Source: SCTD01 sp038256525 (lineage in GTDB: Bacteria; Actinomycetota; Actinomycetes; Mycobacteriales; SCTD01). Taken from it: a DNA stretch of 28,346 nucleotides. The stretch is taken from contig JBBSKF010000025.1 in assembly GCA_038256525.1 (NCBI GenBank), positions 1-28,346 on the forward strand, written 5' to 3'. A program made the position numbers and the translations under genes. The notes below the pieces were generated by a model. It saw only the letters and a list, made by a program, of their open reading frames with translations, searched no databases and was not told the DNA's origin. Position 1 is the stretch's first letter. Each line of letters starts with the position of its first letter. Shown in pieces: positions 1 through 7,374 of this stretch.

Positions 1-555
1 CAGCGCGCGCACGATCTCCCACACCTGGTTGCGGGAGCGCGGGTCGAGCCCGGTCGTCGGCTCGTCGAGGAACATCAGCTCCGGCGTGACGACGATGCTC
101 GCGGCGAGATCGAGCCGGCGCCGCATGCCCCCCGAGTAGCCTTTCACGAGTCGTCCGGCGGCTTCGGAGAGCCCGAACGCCTCGAGCAGCTCGGCGGCGC
201 GCTCCTTGGCGACCGCCCGCTTCAACCCGAGCAGGCGGCCCAGCAGGACGAGGTTCTCGCGGCCGGTGAGATCCTCGTCCACGGAGGCGAGCTGCCCGGT
301 GAGGCTCACGACGCTGCGTACACCGTCGGCGTCCTTCACGATGTCGCGCCCGAGCACGCGGGCGCTGCCGGCATCGGGCTTGGTGAGCGTGGCGAGCATG
401 CGGATCGTCGTCGTCTTGCCGGCGCCGTTCGGCCCGAGCACGCCGTAGACGCAGCCTCGGGGGACGGTCAGATCCACCCCGTCGACGGCACGTACGGCAC
501 CGAAGCTCTTGACGAGGCCGGCCGCCTCGATGGCAAGCGAGCTGTCGGTGGTCAT
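1..555 (-). CDS. ABC transporter ATP-binding protein, DrrA-like (partial)
   Basis: The reading frame is open from an ATG at 553-555 to the left edge, giving the first 185 residues; the C-terminal part lies outside. Visible motifs are Walker A GPNGAGKTT (residues 41-49), the Q-loop region LTGQLASVDEDLTGREN (85-101), signature YSGGMRRRLDLA (140-151), Walker B LMFLDEPTTGLDP (160-172). The VDEDLTGREN stretch and SGGMRRRL signature are typical of the daunorubicin-resistance (DrrA) subfamily, cytoplasmic ATPases that power a separate membrane permease for drug or lipid export. The permease gene would be expected downstream, beyond the left edge. A Shine-Dalgarno AGGGGGAG lies about 6-8 bases before the ATG. 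A MerR-type promoter sits at 646-676. Substrate cannot be inferred. Family assignment is firm; exporter substrate is unknown. Confidence 0.9.
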   Translation of the reverse strand, partial: MTTDSSLAIEAAGLVKSFGAVRAVDGVDLTVPRGCVYGVLGPNGAGKTTTIRMLATLTKPDAGSARVLGRDIVKDADGVRSVVSLTGQLASVDEDLTGRENLVLLGRLLGLKRAVAKERAAELLEAFGLSEAAGRLVKGYSGGMRRRLDLAASIVVTPELMFLDEPTTGLDPRSRNQVWEIVRAL

Positions 556-645
556 CGGGGCTCCCCCTGTACGCGGCTGCGGGTCTGCTGTCTCACCGAT
601 TCAGACCGAGGCGCCGGCCGGAAGTCATCGGTGCGTGTCGTACGA

Positions 646-676
646 ACTGTGCAGGGTGAAGTCCACTTCATGTCAA
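646..676 (-). promoter_or_regulatory. Candidate MerR-type promoter of the DrrA-like gene
   Basis: On the minus strand a perfect -35 TTGACA (671-676) is followed by a 19-base spacer and a weak -10 CACAGT (646-651). The spacer holds the inverted repeat TGAAGT-GG-ACTTCA (657-670). An over-long 19-20 bp spacer occupied by a dyad is the hallmark of promoters activated by MerR-family regulators. It would drive the ATPase gene starting at 555 with a leader of about 80-85 bases. No merR gene is inside the window. The hexamers and dyad are seen directly; the regulator class is inference. Confidence 0.5.
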
Positions 677-689
677 GGGCGGCGCCCGG

Positions 690-3600
690 TCAGCCCGCAA
701 GGTGGCCCCAGTCCGAGACGAGCTCCGACCAGGGCGCGGTCGCGACCACCAGGCCTGCGTCCATGACGACGACCCGGTCAGCCTGCTGCAGGGCAGCCCG
801 TTTCGAGGTGGATCCCAGGACGGTCGTCCCGCGTGCGCGAAGCGCCTGCCACAGCTCCACCTCGGTCCGGGCGTCGAGCGCGCTGGAGACGTCGTCTACC
901 AGGACGAGCTCTGCCTCGGCTGCCAGTGCCCGCGCCAGAGCGAGGCGCTGCACCTGACCTCCGGACAGCCGTACCCCGCGGTGTCCGACCAGTGCGTCGA
1001 CCCCGCCGGCGGCGGCGATGTCGCGCGCCATCCGCGCGTCGTCGACAGCCTCCGCCGGCTCCCGGCGATGGTCGAGCCTGAGGTTGGTGCCGAAGGTGCC
1101 GGACAGCACGCGGGGCACCTGGGCGACGTAGGCAACCTGCCCGGGACGGAGAAAACCCTGCGGATCGGTCACGTCGACCCCGTTCCAAAGCAGACTGCCA
1201 CGGTGGTCGACCAGTCCGGCGAGCGCGGCCAGCAGGCTGGACTTGCCGGAGCCGATCCGGCCGAGCAGCAGGACGAGCTCGCCTGGCCGCACGGTCAGGT
1301 CGACATCCTGGACCCCGAGGGTGCCATCGTCGTGGACGGCGGCCAGGCCGACGAGATCAAGCCGGTCAAGGCGCTGCCGCGGTGGCTCCGCAGGCCCGGG
1401 GGCTGTTCCGCGTACAAGGTCCACGGCCGGCGGCAGGGCGACGAGATCGGCTCCGCCAGCGAGCCGGGAGGTGGCCTCGGCCCAGGCCCGCGTTCCCGGC
1501 GCCTCGGTGATGACCGCACCCGCGACCCGGCCGAACCAGTCGAAGCCGGCGACGGCTGTGGTGACAAGAAGAGCGGTGGACAGGTCCCATCCGCCGAGCA
1601 GCAGGACGAGCCAGCCCGCCGCGACACCGCACTGCACCAGCACCATGGGCACGCCGTCGAGCACGGCTTGCACCCGGTGCTCGCGCACGGCTGCCGACAC
1701 CCGCCCGCGGTCGACCTGCTGCAGATGACGGTGCACCCCGGGAGTGGCGGCGGCGAGCTTGACCGTCCGCGCCGAGTCGAGCGCCGAAACCAGCGCGCGG
1801 CCGAACTGGGCCCGGGCGCTCGAGGAGGCAGCGGCGGATCGGCCCGCCACCGGAGCCCCGAGAGCCGACGCCGCTGCGGACAGCACCATCACCGCGGCGA
1901 GGACACCGCCGGCCAGCAGGCTGCGCGCCGCGACGGCAGTGACAGCCGCGATGACGAGGCCGTTGACGAAGTCCACCCAACGGTCGGCGTAACGGGCGAA
2001 GCGATCGGCGTCCATGGCCCGAGCGACGACCTCGCCGGGCGGGGTTCGGGGCAGCCGGTGCTGCATCGTCTGTCCGCGCAGAACCGTCAGTCGCACCCGC
2101 AGCAGCACCGCGACCCACCACTGTGGGTAGATGCGGAACGCGATGGCCAGCAGCACCGGCGCAGCCAGCAGGAATCCGGTCAGCAGGACGATCTCGCGGA
2201 CAGGTCGGCCACCCTCCTGAAGCTGCTGGACGGCGCTGCCCCACAGGTAGCCGGTGACCGCCCCATAAGCACCGAGCAACCCGGACAGCAGGAAGAGCAG
2301 GCCGCCCACGAGCCCCCACCGGGGATGCATCCGCAGCATCGAGAGCGTGTTCCGGGTGAGGCTCGGGCCATTTCCGACGTCCTGCGCCGCCCGCGGACGT
2401 CCGGCCCGTCGCACCGACCCGACCGGCCGATCCCCTTCGGCTGCAGCGGAGGTGGCGTCGGTGTCCGGGCCGGCGGCCGCCAGCAGCTCGCGGAAGGGTC
2501 CGGGCTCCTGTGCCAGTCGGGCGCGGGGCCCCTGCTGAACGACCCGGCCGCTGTCGAGCACTGCCACCTGGTCGGCGCGCGCGGTCGTGGCCAGTCGATG
2601 CGCGATGAGCAGGCCCGTACGGCCGGTGAGCAGCCGCTGGGACGCCCGCGCCACGCGCGCCTCGGTCACCGGGTCCATGCGGGCGGTCGCCTCGTCCAGC
2701 ACGACCACCTGCACGTCCCGCACGAGCAAGCGGGCGAACGCCACCAGCTGTTCCTCGCCTGCGGACAACGTGGTGCCGCCGGGTCCGAGCACGGTGTCGA
2801 GCCCGGCGGGCAGGCTGGCGACCCAGTCGTCGATCCCGAGCTCGGCGACGGCCGCCTCGACCGAGGCCCTCGAACGATCGTGAAACAGCGTGATGTTCTC
2901 AGCCAGGGTGGCCGCGAGCACCTCGGTGCGCTGCGTGACCACGCCCACGGCGCCGCGTAGGTGCTGCAGGTCCAGCTCGAGCACGTCGACCCCACCCAGC
3001 AGGACCGTGCCGGGCGGCGGTTCGACGGCCCGTGAGATCAGCGCCGCGAGGGTGGACTTGCCCGAACCGGTCCGGCCGACCAGCGCCAGGGTCCGGCCGG
3101 CCGGTAGCGCGAGGTCGACGTCGGTCAACGCGAAGGGGCCTTCGGCGTAGGAGAACCGAAGGCCGCGGATCGTCAGAGTGAGAGGGCCGCTCGGGACCGG
3201 AAGGCCGCCAGTGGGCTCCGGATCGACGTCGAGCATGGTGCGCAGGCGGGTCAGCGCGCCGAGCCCGGCCTGCAGGTCCGGAAAGTGCCGGCTGACCTGG
3301 TCGAGCTGCCCGACGAAGGTGGTGGTGACCAGGAACAGCGTCACCAGCTGTGCCGTGGACAGCTCGCCCTGCGTCGCGAGGACCGTGCCTGCCACGGCTG
3401 TCCCCGCGAGCAACCCGTGCAGCAGAAAGCCCGCCCGCCGCATGATCGTGCTCGCGCTCTCGCAGGTCGCCGCGACACGGGTGTGGACCGCAGCGGACAG
3501 CTCCGCGCAGCGGCGGAGCAGGTAGGCCTGCCCGAGGCTGGAACGCAGGTCGTCGCGCGCAGCGACCCCTTCCTCCATGGCCGCGGCGTGGTCGGTCCAC

Positions 3601-4190
3601 GCGATCTCCTCCTGCAGCTTGCGCCGAGCCACCTCTGCGGTCAGCGGGCGCACGACCAGGACTGCCCCGATCCCGACGAGCGGGAACAGCAGCCAGGCCG
3701 GCCACCAGGTGAGGCCGGCCACCACCCACATCGGCCCGGCCCGCAGCAGGGTGCGCACCAGGTCCCAGGCCATCCTGCGCAGCAGCGTTCCCAGTTCATG
3801 GGTGTCGTCGTCCACCCGGTCGAGCACCTCGCCCACGGCCTGTTCCGACAGCACGGCCAGCGGTTGATGCAGCGCCGCGTCGAGCAGATCCGCCCGCAGC
3901 TGCCCCTCCGCCCGGTCCACCACGCCCGACCAGGCAACCCGGCCCGCGGTGTCGAGCACGGCGGCGCCGACGACAGACAGCGCCAGCAGGCCCACCAGTG
4001 CCCCGGTGGGCCGCTCCGCCAGCCGCCCCGCGACGACAGTCCCCGCGGTGTGGCCGACGGCAGCCACCGCGGCGGCGGCGAGCGACCACCAGGCGAGGCG
4101 TCCGCGCAGTCTGGCCAGGTCGACCCGACGGCGCTCCTGGGCCGACGGTGCGATGACCGTCGTGGGCACGTCGTGCTCGAGAAGGGCCAT
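690..4190 (-). CDS. Fused two-half ABC exporter (TMD-NBD-TMD-NBD)
   Basis: This 1166-residue protein holds two complete ABC exporter halves in one chain, like Rv0194-type multidrug exporters of actinobacteria. Half 1: membrane domain about 30-300, NBD with Walker A GRTGSGKST (372-380), signature LSAGEEQ (475-481), Walker B VVVLDE (495-500), switch His531. A linker (about 572-615) rich in Ala, Arg and Gly follows. Half 2: membrane domain about 622-900, Walker A GRIGSGKSS (977-985), signature LSGGQ (1075-1079), Walker B LVLVDD with Asp1100 in place of the catalytic Glu, and Ser1129 where the switch His should be. So ATP site 1 (NBD1 Walker motifs plus NBD2 LSGGQ) looks catalytic and site 2 degenerate, as in heterodimeric exporters. 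Start is ATG at 4188-4190, with only a weak ribosome binding site. It lies upstream of the DrrA-like gene on the same strand, 134 bases apart. Substrate unknown. Confidence 0.93.
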   Translation of the reverse strand: MALLEHDVPTTVIAPSAQERRRVDLARLRGRLAWWSLAAAAVAAVGHTAGTVVAGRLAERPTGALVGLLALSVVGAAVLDTAGRVAWSGVVDRAEGQLRADLLDAALHQPLAVLSEQAVGEVLDRVDDDTHELGTLLRRMAWDLVRTLLRAGPMWVVAGLTWWPAWLLFPLVGIGAVLVVRPLTAEVARRKLQEEIAWTDHAAAMEEGVAARDDLRSSLGQAYLLRRCAELSAAVHTRVAATCESASTIMRRAGFLLHGLLAGTAVAGTVLATQGELSTAQLVTLFLVTTTFVGQLDQVSRHFPDLQAGLGALTRLRTMLDVDPEPTGGLPVPSGPLTLTIRGLRFSYAEGPFALTDVDLALPAGRTLALVGRTGSGKSTLAALISRAVEPPPGTVLLGGVDVLELDLQHLRGAVGVVTQRTEVLAATLAENITLFHDRSRASVEAAVAELGIDDWVASLPAGLDTVLGPGGTTLSAGEEQLVAFARLLVRDVQVVVLDEATARMDPVTEARVARASQRLLTGRTGLLIAHRLATTARADQVAVLDSGRVVQQGPRARLAQEPGPFRELLAAAGPDTDATSAAAEGDRPVGSVRRAGRPRAAQDVGNGPSLTRNTLSMLRMHPRWGLVGGLLFLLSGLLGAYGAVTGYLWGSAVQQLQEGGRPVREIVLLTGFLLAAPVLLAIAFRIYPQWWVAVLLRVRLTVLRGQTMQHRLPRTPPGEVVARAMDADRFARYADRWVDFVNGLVIAAVTAVAARSLLAGGVLAAVMVLSAAASALGAPVAGRSAAASSSARAQFGRALVSALDSARTVKLAAATPGVHRHLQQVDRGRVSAAVREHRVQAVLDGVPMVLVQCGVAAGWLVLLLGGWDLSTALLVTTAVAGFDWFGRVAGAVITEAPGTRAWAEATSRLAGGADLVALPPAVDLVRGTAPGPAEPPRQRLDRLDLVGLAAVHDDGTLGVQDVDLTVRPGELVLLLGRIGSGKSSLLAALAGLVDHRGSLLWNGVDVTDPQGFLRPGQVAYVAQVPRVLSGTFGTNLRLDHRREPAEAVDDARMARDIAAAGGVDALVGHRGVRLSGGQVQRLALARALAAEAELVLVDDVSSALDARTEVELWQALRARGTTVLGSTSKRAALQQADRVVVMDAGLVVATAPWSELVSDWGHLAG

Positions 4191-4242
4191 CGCGCTCGTG
4201 ACGGTACGGCGCGGCCCGCTTCAGGTCGCCCGAATTTCTACC

Positions 4243-4490
4243 GATGAGAAGGGCGTTCCACGTGAGGACGCCGACGGCGACTGCCAGGACGCCCGGCACG
4301 AGGTGCTGATCGCGGAAGGCATGCCGAAGCCTGGGACGGCGGCGCCCGCAACTGGACCACATCACGACGACAGTTCTTCGCCAACGACCTGGGTGACAGC
4401 CGAAGCCTCGTCGCGGTCACGGACAACGTGAACCAGAGCAAGGGCGAGCAGGCCCCCGACCTGGCTACCGACCTACCCCTACCCCGCTGA
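4243..4490 (+). pseudogene. Remnant of HNH endonuclease family protein (DUF1524/GmrSD-like)
   Basis: Two pieces of one family are visible in different frames. Frame 1 (about 4264-4317) reads EDADGDCQDARHEVLIAE. The frame offset by two (4326-4487) reads EAWDGGARNWTTSRRQ, then FFANDLGDSRSLVAVTDNVN, then QSKGEQAPD, and stops at TGA 4488-4490. In intact secreted actinobacterial HNH endonuclease family proteins the first piece (DADGDCxDxRxEVLI) and the second (EAWxSGAxxW..R..FANDL..LIAVTDNVNQSKGD) are separated by about 40-50 residues that include the catalytic DIDHxVPL core. Here that core is missing and the join is out of frame, and both the N-terminal signal/leader part and the C-terminal end are gone. 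It is therefore a dead fragment. The neighbouring 486-base gap has no intact gene, and the start of the fused ABC gene lies just beside it. Recognition is from memory of the family pattern. Confidence 0.75.
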
Positions 4491-4509
4491 TGATCTCTCT
4501 TGTGGCGAC

Positions 4510-4545
4510 CTGCTGGGGAACACGTCCCGGCGATTCCCCCAGCAG
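4510..4545. terminator. Possible stem-loop 3' of yraN
   Basis: CTGCTGGGG (4510-4518) is the exact inverse of CCCCAGCAG (4537-4545), with an 18-base loop. It lies about 130 bases beyond the stop of yraN on the minus strand and just after the HNH remnant on the plus strand. There is no T-tract on either side, so a role in transcription termination is only a guess. Apart from this stem and the HNH remnant I see nothing in 4191-4676. Confidence 0.3.
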
Positions 4546-4676
4546 ATCAGCGCAGGCGCGGGCTTTTCCGTACGCTCCGGGGTCGAGGGGAGCTGACCGC
4601 GGTCCTGGCCCGGCTGTCCAGCGGCGTCCGAGGGTGCCCGGCACGACGTGGATCCGGGCTTCCCCACTCCGACCTC

Positions 4677-5051
4677 TCAGAAGGCCCCCCGCAGATGCGT
4701 CAGCCGCGGCTGCTCGCCGGGACGGCGCACGATGCCGACCACGTCGAAGCGCAGGTCGCTCGATCCGGCCTGCCGGTTGTCGAGAAGCCAGCGGCACGCC
4801 AGCATGCGCAGCCGGCGCGCCTTGACCCGCCCGACTGCCTCGGCCGGCTCACCGAACCCGGTCCCGGCTCGGGTCTTCACCTCGATGAACACCACGGTCC
4901 CGTCCACGTCCCGCGCCACCAGGTCCAGCTCGCCCTGCGCGCACCGCCAGTTGCGGGCCAGCAGCACCATGCCCGCTGACGTCAGGTGCTGGGCGGCCAG
5001 CTCCTCGCCGTAGCGCCCCAGCGCCTGGGTCGCCGTCTCGGTGTCGCGCAT
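4677..5051 (-). CDS. yraN: YraN family (UPF0102) endonuclease-like protein
   Basis: A 124-residue protein of normal family length. The opening ALGRYGEELAAQHL (10-23), the ARNWRCAQGELDLVARD stretch (32-48) and VVFIEVKTR (53-61) are the conserved marks of the YraN family. These residues reproduce the restriction-endonuclease fold core, E...GELDLV...EVK, which suggests a nuclease or nuclease-derived role in DNA processing. The exact function is not established. ATG at 5049-5051 was chosen because the family starts just before the GRxGEELA helix; the frame is open further upstream to 5429 but reads low-complexity Arg/Pro text. In relatives yraN is followed by comM and dprA; here it is followed by the HNH remnant and ABC genes, so synteny breaks at this point. 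Confidence 0.93.
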   Translation of the reverse strand: MRDTETATQALGRYGEELAAQHLTSAGMVLLARNWRCAQGELDLVARDVDGTVVFIEVKTRAGTGFGEPAEAVGRVKARRLRMLACRWLLDNRQAGSSDLRFDVVGIVRRPGEQPRLTHLRGAF

Positions 5052-5118
5052 CGGTCGACCACCTCCGGCACCGATGCTCCGCCGCGGGGGCGGCCGGCGC
5101 GAGCGGGTGTGGACCTGC

Positions 5119-5144
5119 TGTGGACAACGCGAGTCCTGTCCACA
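5119..5144. promoter_or_regulatory. Pair of inverted DnaA-box-like sites upstream of yraN
   Basis: TGTGGACAA (5119-5127) is the exact inverse of TTGTCCACA, the DnaA box of high-GC actinobacteria. CTGTCCACA (5136-5144) is a one-mismatch box in the opposite orientation, so TGTGGACA and TGTCCACA form an inverted repeat with a 10-base spacer. A third partial match TGTGGACCT starts at 5108. The sites lie 57-95 bases upstream of the yraN start, in the gap after the hypothetical gene. They may bind DnaA or simply be an operator with a similar dyad. Confidence 0.4.
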
Positions 5145-5163
5145 ACTGCGCCCACCCGCACCG

Positions 5164-5724
5164 TCACTCGTGCGGCAGCCGGCTCCCGCGCGCGATGCCC
5201 TGCTGCTCGCTGGTCCCCGGGGCCGCCCCGTCACCCGCCGCCGGGGAGGGGCCGGGGTCGCCCTGCCCCTCGTTGCCTCCGGTCTCCGACACCGCTTCCA
5301 ACGGCTCGGCCGACCGCGGGTCCATGTGCCGTGCGCCGGCGGCCACGTCGCTCTCGACCGCCTCGCCCGCCGGGGTCGTGCCCTGCAGCCCCGGAGCTTT
5401 GTGCGACGTGCCCCCGTCGGGCTGCCCACCTGAAGGTCCTGGCGATGACCACGCGGTCGGCGCCGCAGCAGCAGCGGGGTGGCTCGGTGCCTGCGGGTCC
5501 CCCGCGCCGACGTTCATCGAGGCGAGCTCCGGGATCTCGGCCGGCTCCGGCGCGCTCTCCGCCATCGGCTCGGCCTTGGCCTGGTTGGTGTCCGGACTGC
5601 CTTGCCCACCCGGCTCGGTGCGGTCGCCGAGCGTGACCGGACCGTCCCCGGTCGTGTCGGAGGGCTGGCTGGGCGCGCCCGGCTCGGTCCCGGTCGGTGC
5701 GTCGTCGTGAAAGGAGTCGGCCAT
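5164..5724 (-). CDS. Hypothetical disordered Pro/Gly/Ala-rich protein
   Basis: A 186-residue acidic protein with no recognisable domain, no membrane segment and no Cys. It begins MADSFHDDAPTGTEP and is almost wholly Pro, Gly, Ala, Glu, Asp, Ser and Thr, so it is predicted to be disordered. The call rests on a good Shine-Dalgarno (AGGAAGGG, about 5 bases before ATG 5722-5724), consistent G/C third positions and its position in line with the same-strand block DUF2469 gene to yraN. A shadow frame cannot be fully excluded because low-complexity GC-rich DNA keeps several frames open here. The gap 5725-5870 before it holds a hairpin at 5775-5832. Confidence 0.55.
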   Translation of the reverse strand: MADSFHDDAPTGTEPGAPSQPSDTTGDGPVTLGDRTEPGGQGSPDTNQAKAEPMAESAPEPAEIPELASMNVGAGDPQAPSHPAAAAAPTAWSSPGPSGGQPDGGTSHKAPGLQGTTPAGEAVESDVAAGARHMDPRSAEPLEAVSETGGNEGQGDPGPSPAAGDGAAPGTSEQQGIARGSRLPHE

Positions 5725-5774
5725 GTGCCCTTCCTACCCGACCGGCGCGGCCCATGCGCCCGATGGTCTACCGG

Positions 5775-5832
5775 TGATCTTCGCCGACTGGTTGCTCCTT
5801 ACGGCGTGTTGGCCGCCAGATGGCGAAGATCA
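5775..5832. repeat. Intergenic hairpin, GATCA-ended (copy 1)
   Basis: TGATCTTCGCC (5775-5785) and GGCGAAGATCA (5822-5832) are an 11-bp perfect inverted repeat. After a 2-base mismatch the stem continues with CTGG (5788-5791) pairing with CCAG (5816-5819). The right end reads GATCA-GC-GGGG, matching the right ends of three other hairpins in this window. It lies between the DUF2469 gene and the hypothetical gene, both on the minus strand, without a T-tract. Confidence 0.6.
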
Positions 5833-5870
5833 GCGGGGTGGGGCCAGCGGGGGGTTCCCAGCCGCAGCGG

Positions 5871-6185
5871 CTACGGCCGCCCCTCAGGCAGCTCGAGGTC
5901 GGGCTTCTCCAGCTTCTCGACGTTGACGTCCTTGAACGTCAGCACGCGTACGGACTTCACGAACCGCGCCGGGCGGTACATGTCCCACACCCAGGCGTCG
6001 GTGAGGGTCAGCTCGAACCACACCTCCCCCTCGGCGGTGCGCGGCTGCACGTCGACGGCGTTGGCGAGGTAGAAGCGCCGCTCGGTCTCGACGACGAAGT
6101 CGAACTGCCGGACGATGTCGCGGTACTCCCGGTAGAGCTGCAGCTCCATCTCGGTCTCGTACTTCTCGAGCTCTTCTGCGCTCAC
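5871..6185 (-). CDS. DUF2469 family protein (Rv2901c-like)
   Basis: A 104-residue protein with the DUF2469 pattern MSAEELEKYETEMELQLYRE at the N-terminus and the conserved ERRFYLAN and VWFELTLTDAWVWDMYRP stretches. The family is restricted to actinobacteria and is nearly always next to rnhB; its biochemical role is not known. Start is GTG at 6183-6185, which overlaps the rnhB stop as GTGA, so the two genes are translationally coupled. Length and context are fully normal. Confidence 0.95.
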   Translation of the reverse strand: MSAEELEKYETEMELQLYREYRDIVRQFDFVVETERRFYLANAVDVQPRTAEGEVWFELTLTDAWVWDMYRPARFVKSVRVLTFKDVNVEKLEKPDLELPEGRP

Positions 6186-6853
6186 GCGGGAACCTGCATC
6201 GACTCAGTCTGCCGCATACAAGCCCGGACATTGACGTAGGAGAAGCGGTGCTGCGGGCACGGACCGTGCTCGGCGAGCGCGGCTGTGTGCTCGGGGGTGA
6301 TGTAGCCCTTGTGCTGCGCGAAGTCGTAGTCCGGCCAGCACTCGTGCAGCTCGCGCATCAGCCGGTCCCGCGTCACCTTGGCGACGACGGACGCCGCCGC
6401 GACACACGCCGCGACCCGATCGCCCTTCCAGACCGCGAGGGCGGGCGCGGGCATCCCGGCGATCGGGAAACCGTCGGTCAGGACGTACGACGGGGACTGC
6501 TCCAGCCGGCAGACCGCCTGACGCATCGCCCGGACGTTCATGACGTGCAGGCCACACCGGTCGACCTCGGCGGACGGGACCACGACCACCGACCAGCACA
6601 GCGCCCGGCGCACCACCTGTTCGTAGGCCGCCTCCCGGGCAGCGGCTGTCAGCAGCTTGGAGTCGGCGAGCCCGGGGACCTCACCCCGCCGGCCCGCCGG
6701 CAGGACCACGGCAGCGACCACGAGCGGACCGGCGCAGGCGCCGCGTCCCGCCTCGTCGGCGCCGGCGACGTACGGGAAGCCGCTGCGCTGCAGCACCCGC
6801 TCGAGCGCCCACAGGCCGCTCTCGGAGCGGACGACCGGGCGGGGCGCCCTCAT
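6182..6853 (-). CDS. rnhB: Ribonuclease HII
   Basis: RNase HII cuts RNA in RNA-DNA hybrids and removes single ribonucleotides misincorporated in DNA. The 223-residue protein shows the GADEAGRGACAGPL motif (31-44, acidic pair Asp33-Glu34), DSK (64-66), the TDG Asp127 and TRDRLM with Asp163, giving the DEDD metal-binding set. ATG at 6851-6853 was chosen because it overlaps the stop of the upstream NUDIX gene (ATGA) and starts just before the conserved core; the frame is open to 6934 but adds unrelated sequence. It is coupled downstream to the DUF2469 gene by a GTGA overlap. Confidence 0.96.
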   Translation of the reverse strand: MRAPRPVVRSESGLWALERVLQRSGFPYVAGADEAGRGACAGPLVVAAVVLPAGRRGEVPGLADSKLLTAAAREAAYEQVVRRALCWSVVVVPSAEVDRCGLHVMNVRAMRQAVCRLEQSPSYVLTDGFPIAGMPAPALAVWKGDRVAACVAAASVVAKVTRDRLMRELHECWPDYDFAQHKGYITPEHTAALAEHGPCPQHRFSYVNVRACMRQTESMQVPA

Positions 6854-7305
6854 GCGAGAAGCCGGGTGAGCAGCTCGGCGAGCCCCTCGGGATAGACCGT
6901 CTCGGTCGTCGTCCGCAGCTGCTCGACGGTCCACCAGCGGTGGTCCAGGACGAACCGCCGCTCGAAGTCGGAGAAGCCGGCCGTGTCGACGTCGTGTGCG
7001 CTGATGCGGGCCAGGAAGAACTGCTCGGACTGCGCGTAGTCGACGCCCGCGAGGCGGAAGGCGGCGTCGCGTTCGAGCACCACCTCGCCGAGGGCCTCGG
7101 GATCAAGCACGAGCGCGGTCTCCTCCCGGACCTCCCGGACCGCGCCTTCTCGCGGGTCCTCGCCCGGCTCGAGCCCGCCCCCAGGGGTGAACCACCAGGT
7201 GCCCGCGACCCGGTTATCAGGGTCGCAGCCCAGGAACAGCAGCACCCGTCCCGCGGCGTCCACCAGCAGCACCCGGGCGGCCCGGCGCTGGAGGGGGATC
7301 GTCAC
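6850..7305 (-). CDS. NUDIX hydrolase
   Basis: A 151-residue protein with a complete NUDIX box: GGLEPGEDPREGAVREVREE (about 44-63) followed by TAL, matching GX5EX7REUXEEXGU except that Thr replaces the near-terminal Gly. NUDIX enzymes hydrolyse nucleoside diphosphates linked to another moiety; substrate cannot be told from the sequence. WWFTPGGG before the box is common in actinobacterial members. Start GTG at 7303-7305 is preceded by AGGGTGG. The stop overlaps the rnhB ATG by 4 bp, so this is the first gene of the NUDIX-rnhB-DUF2469 group. The gap to the NmrA-like gene upstream is 69 bases. Confidence 0.92.
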   Translation of the reverse strand: MTIPLQRRAARVLLVDAAGRVLLFLGCDPDNRVAGTWWFTPGGGLEPGEDPREGAVREVREETALVLDPEALGEVVLERDAAFRLAGVDYAQSEQFFLARISAHDVDTAGFSDFERRFVLDHRWWTVEQLRTTTETVYPEGLAELLTRLLA

Positions 7306-7374
7306 AGAACCACCCTACGAGCAGGGAGCGTCGCGGGGCACGAGCGCGGGCGGGTCAGATCTCAACCTCCCTGG

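Noticed and set aside
702..2960. 752-residue plus-strand ORF opposite the fused ABC exporter
   Set aside because: No domains, rich in Gly/Arg/Gln/His; a typical antisense shadow of a GC-rich gene whose true frame has full ABC motifs.
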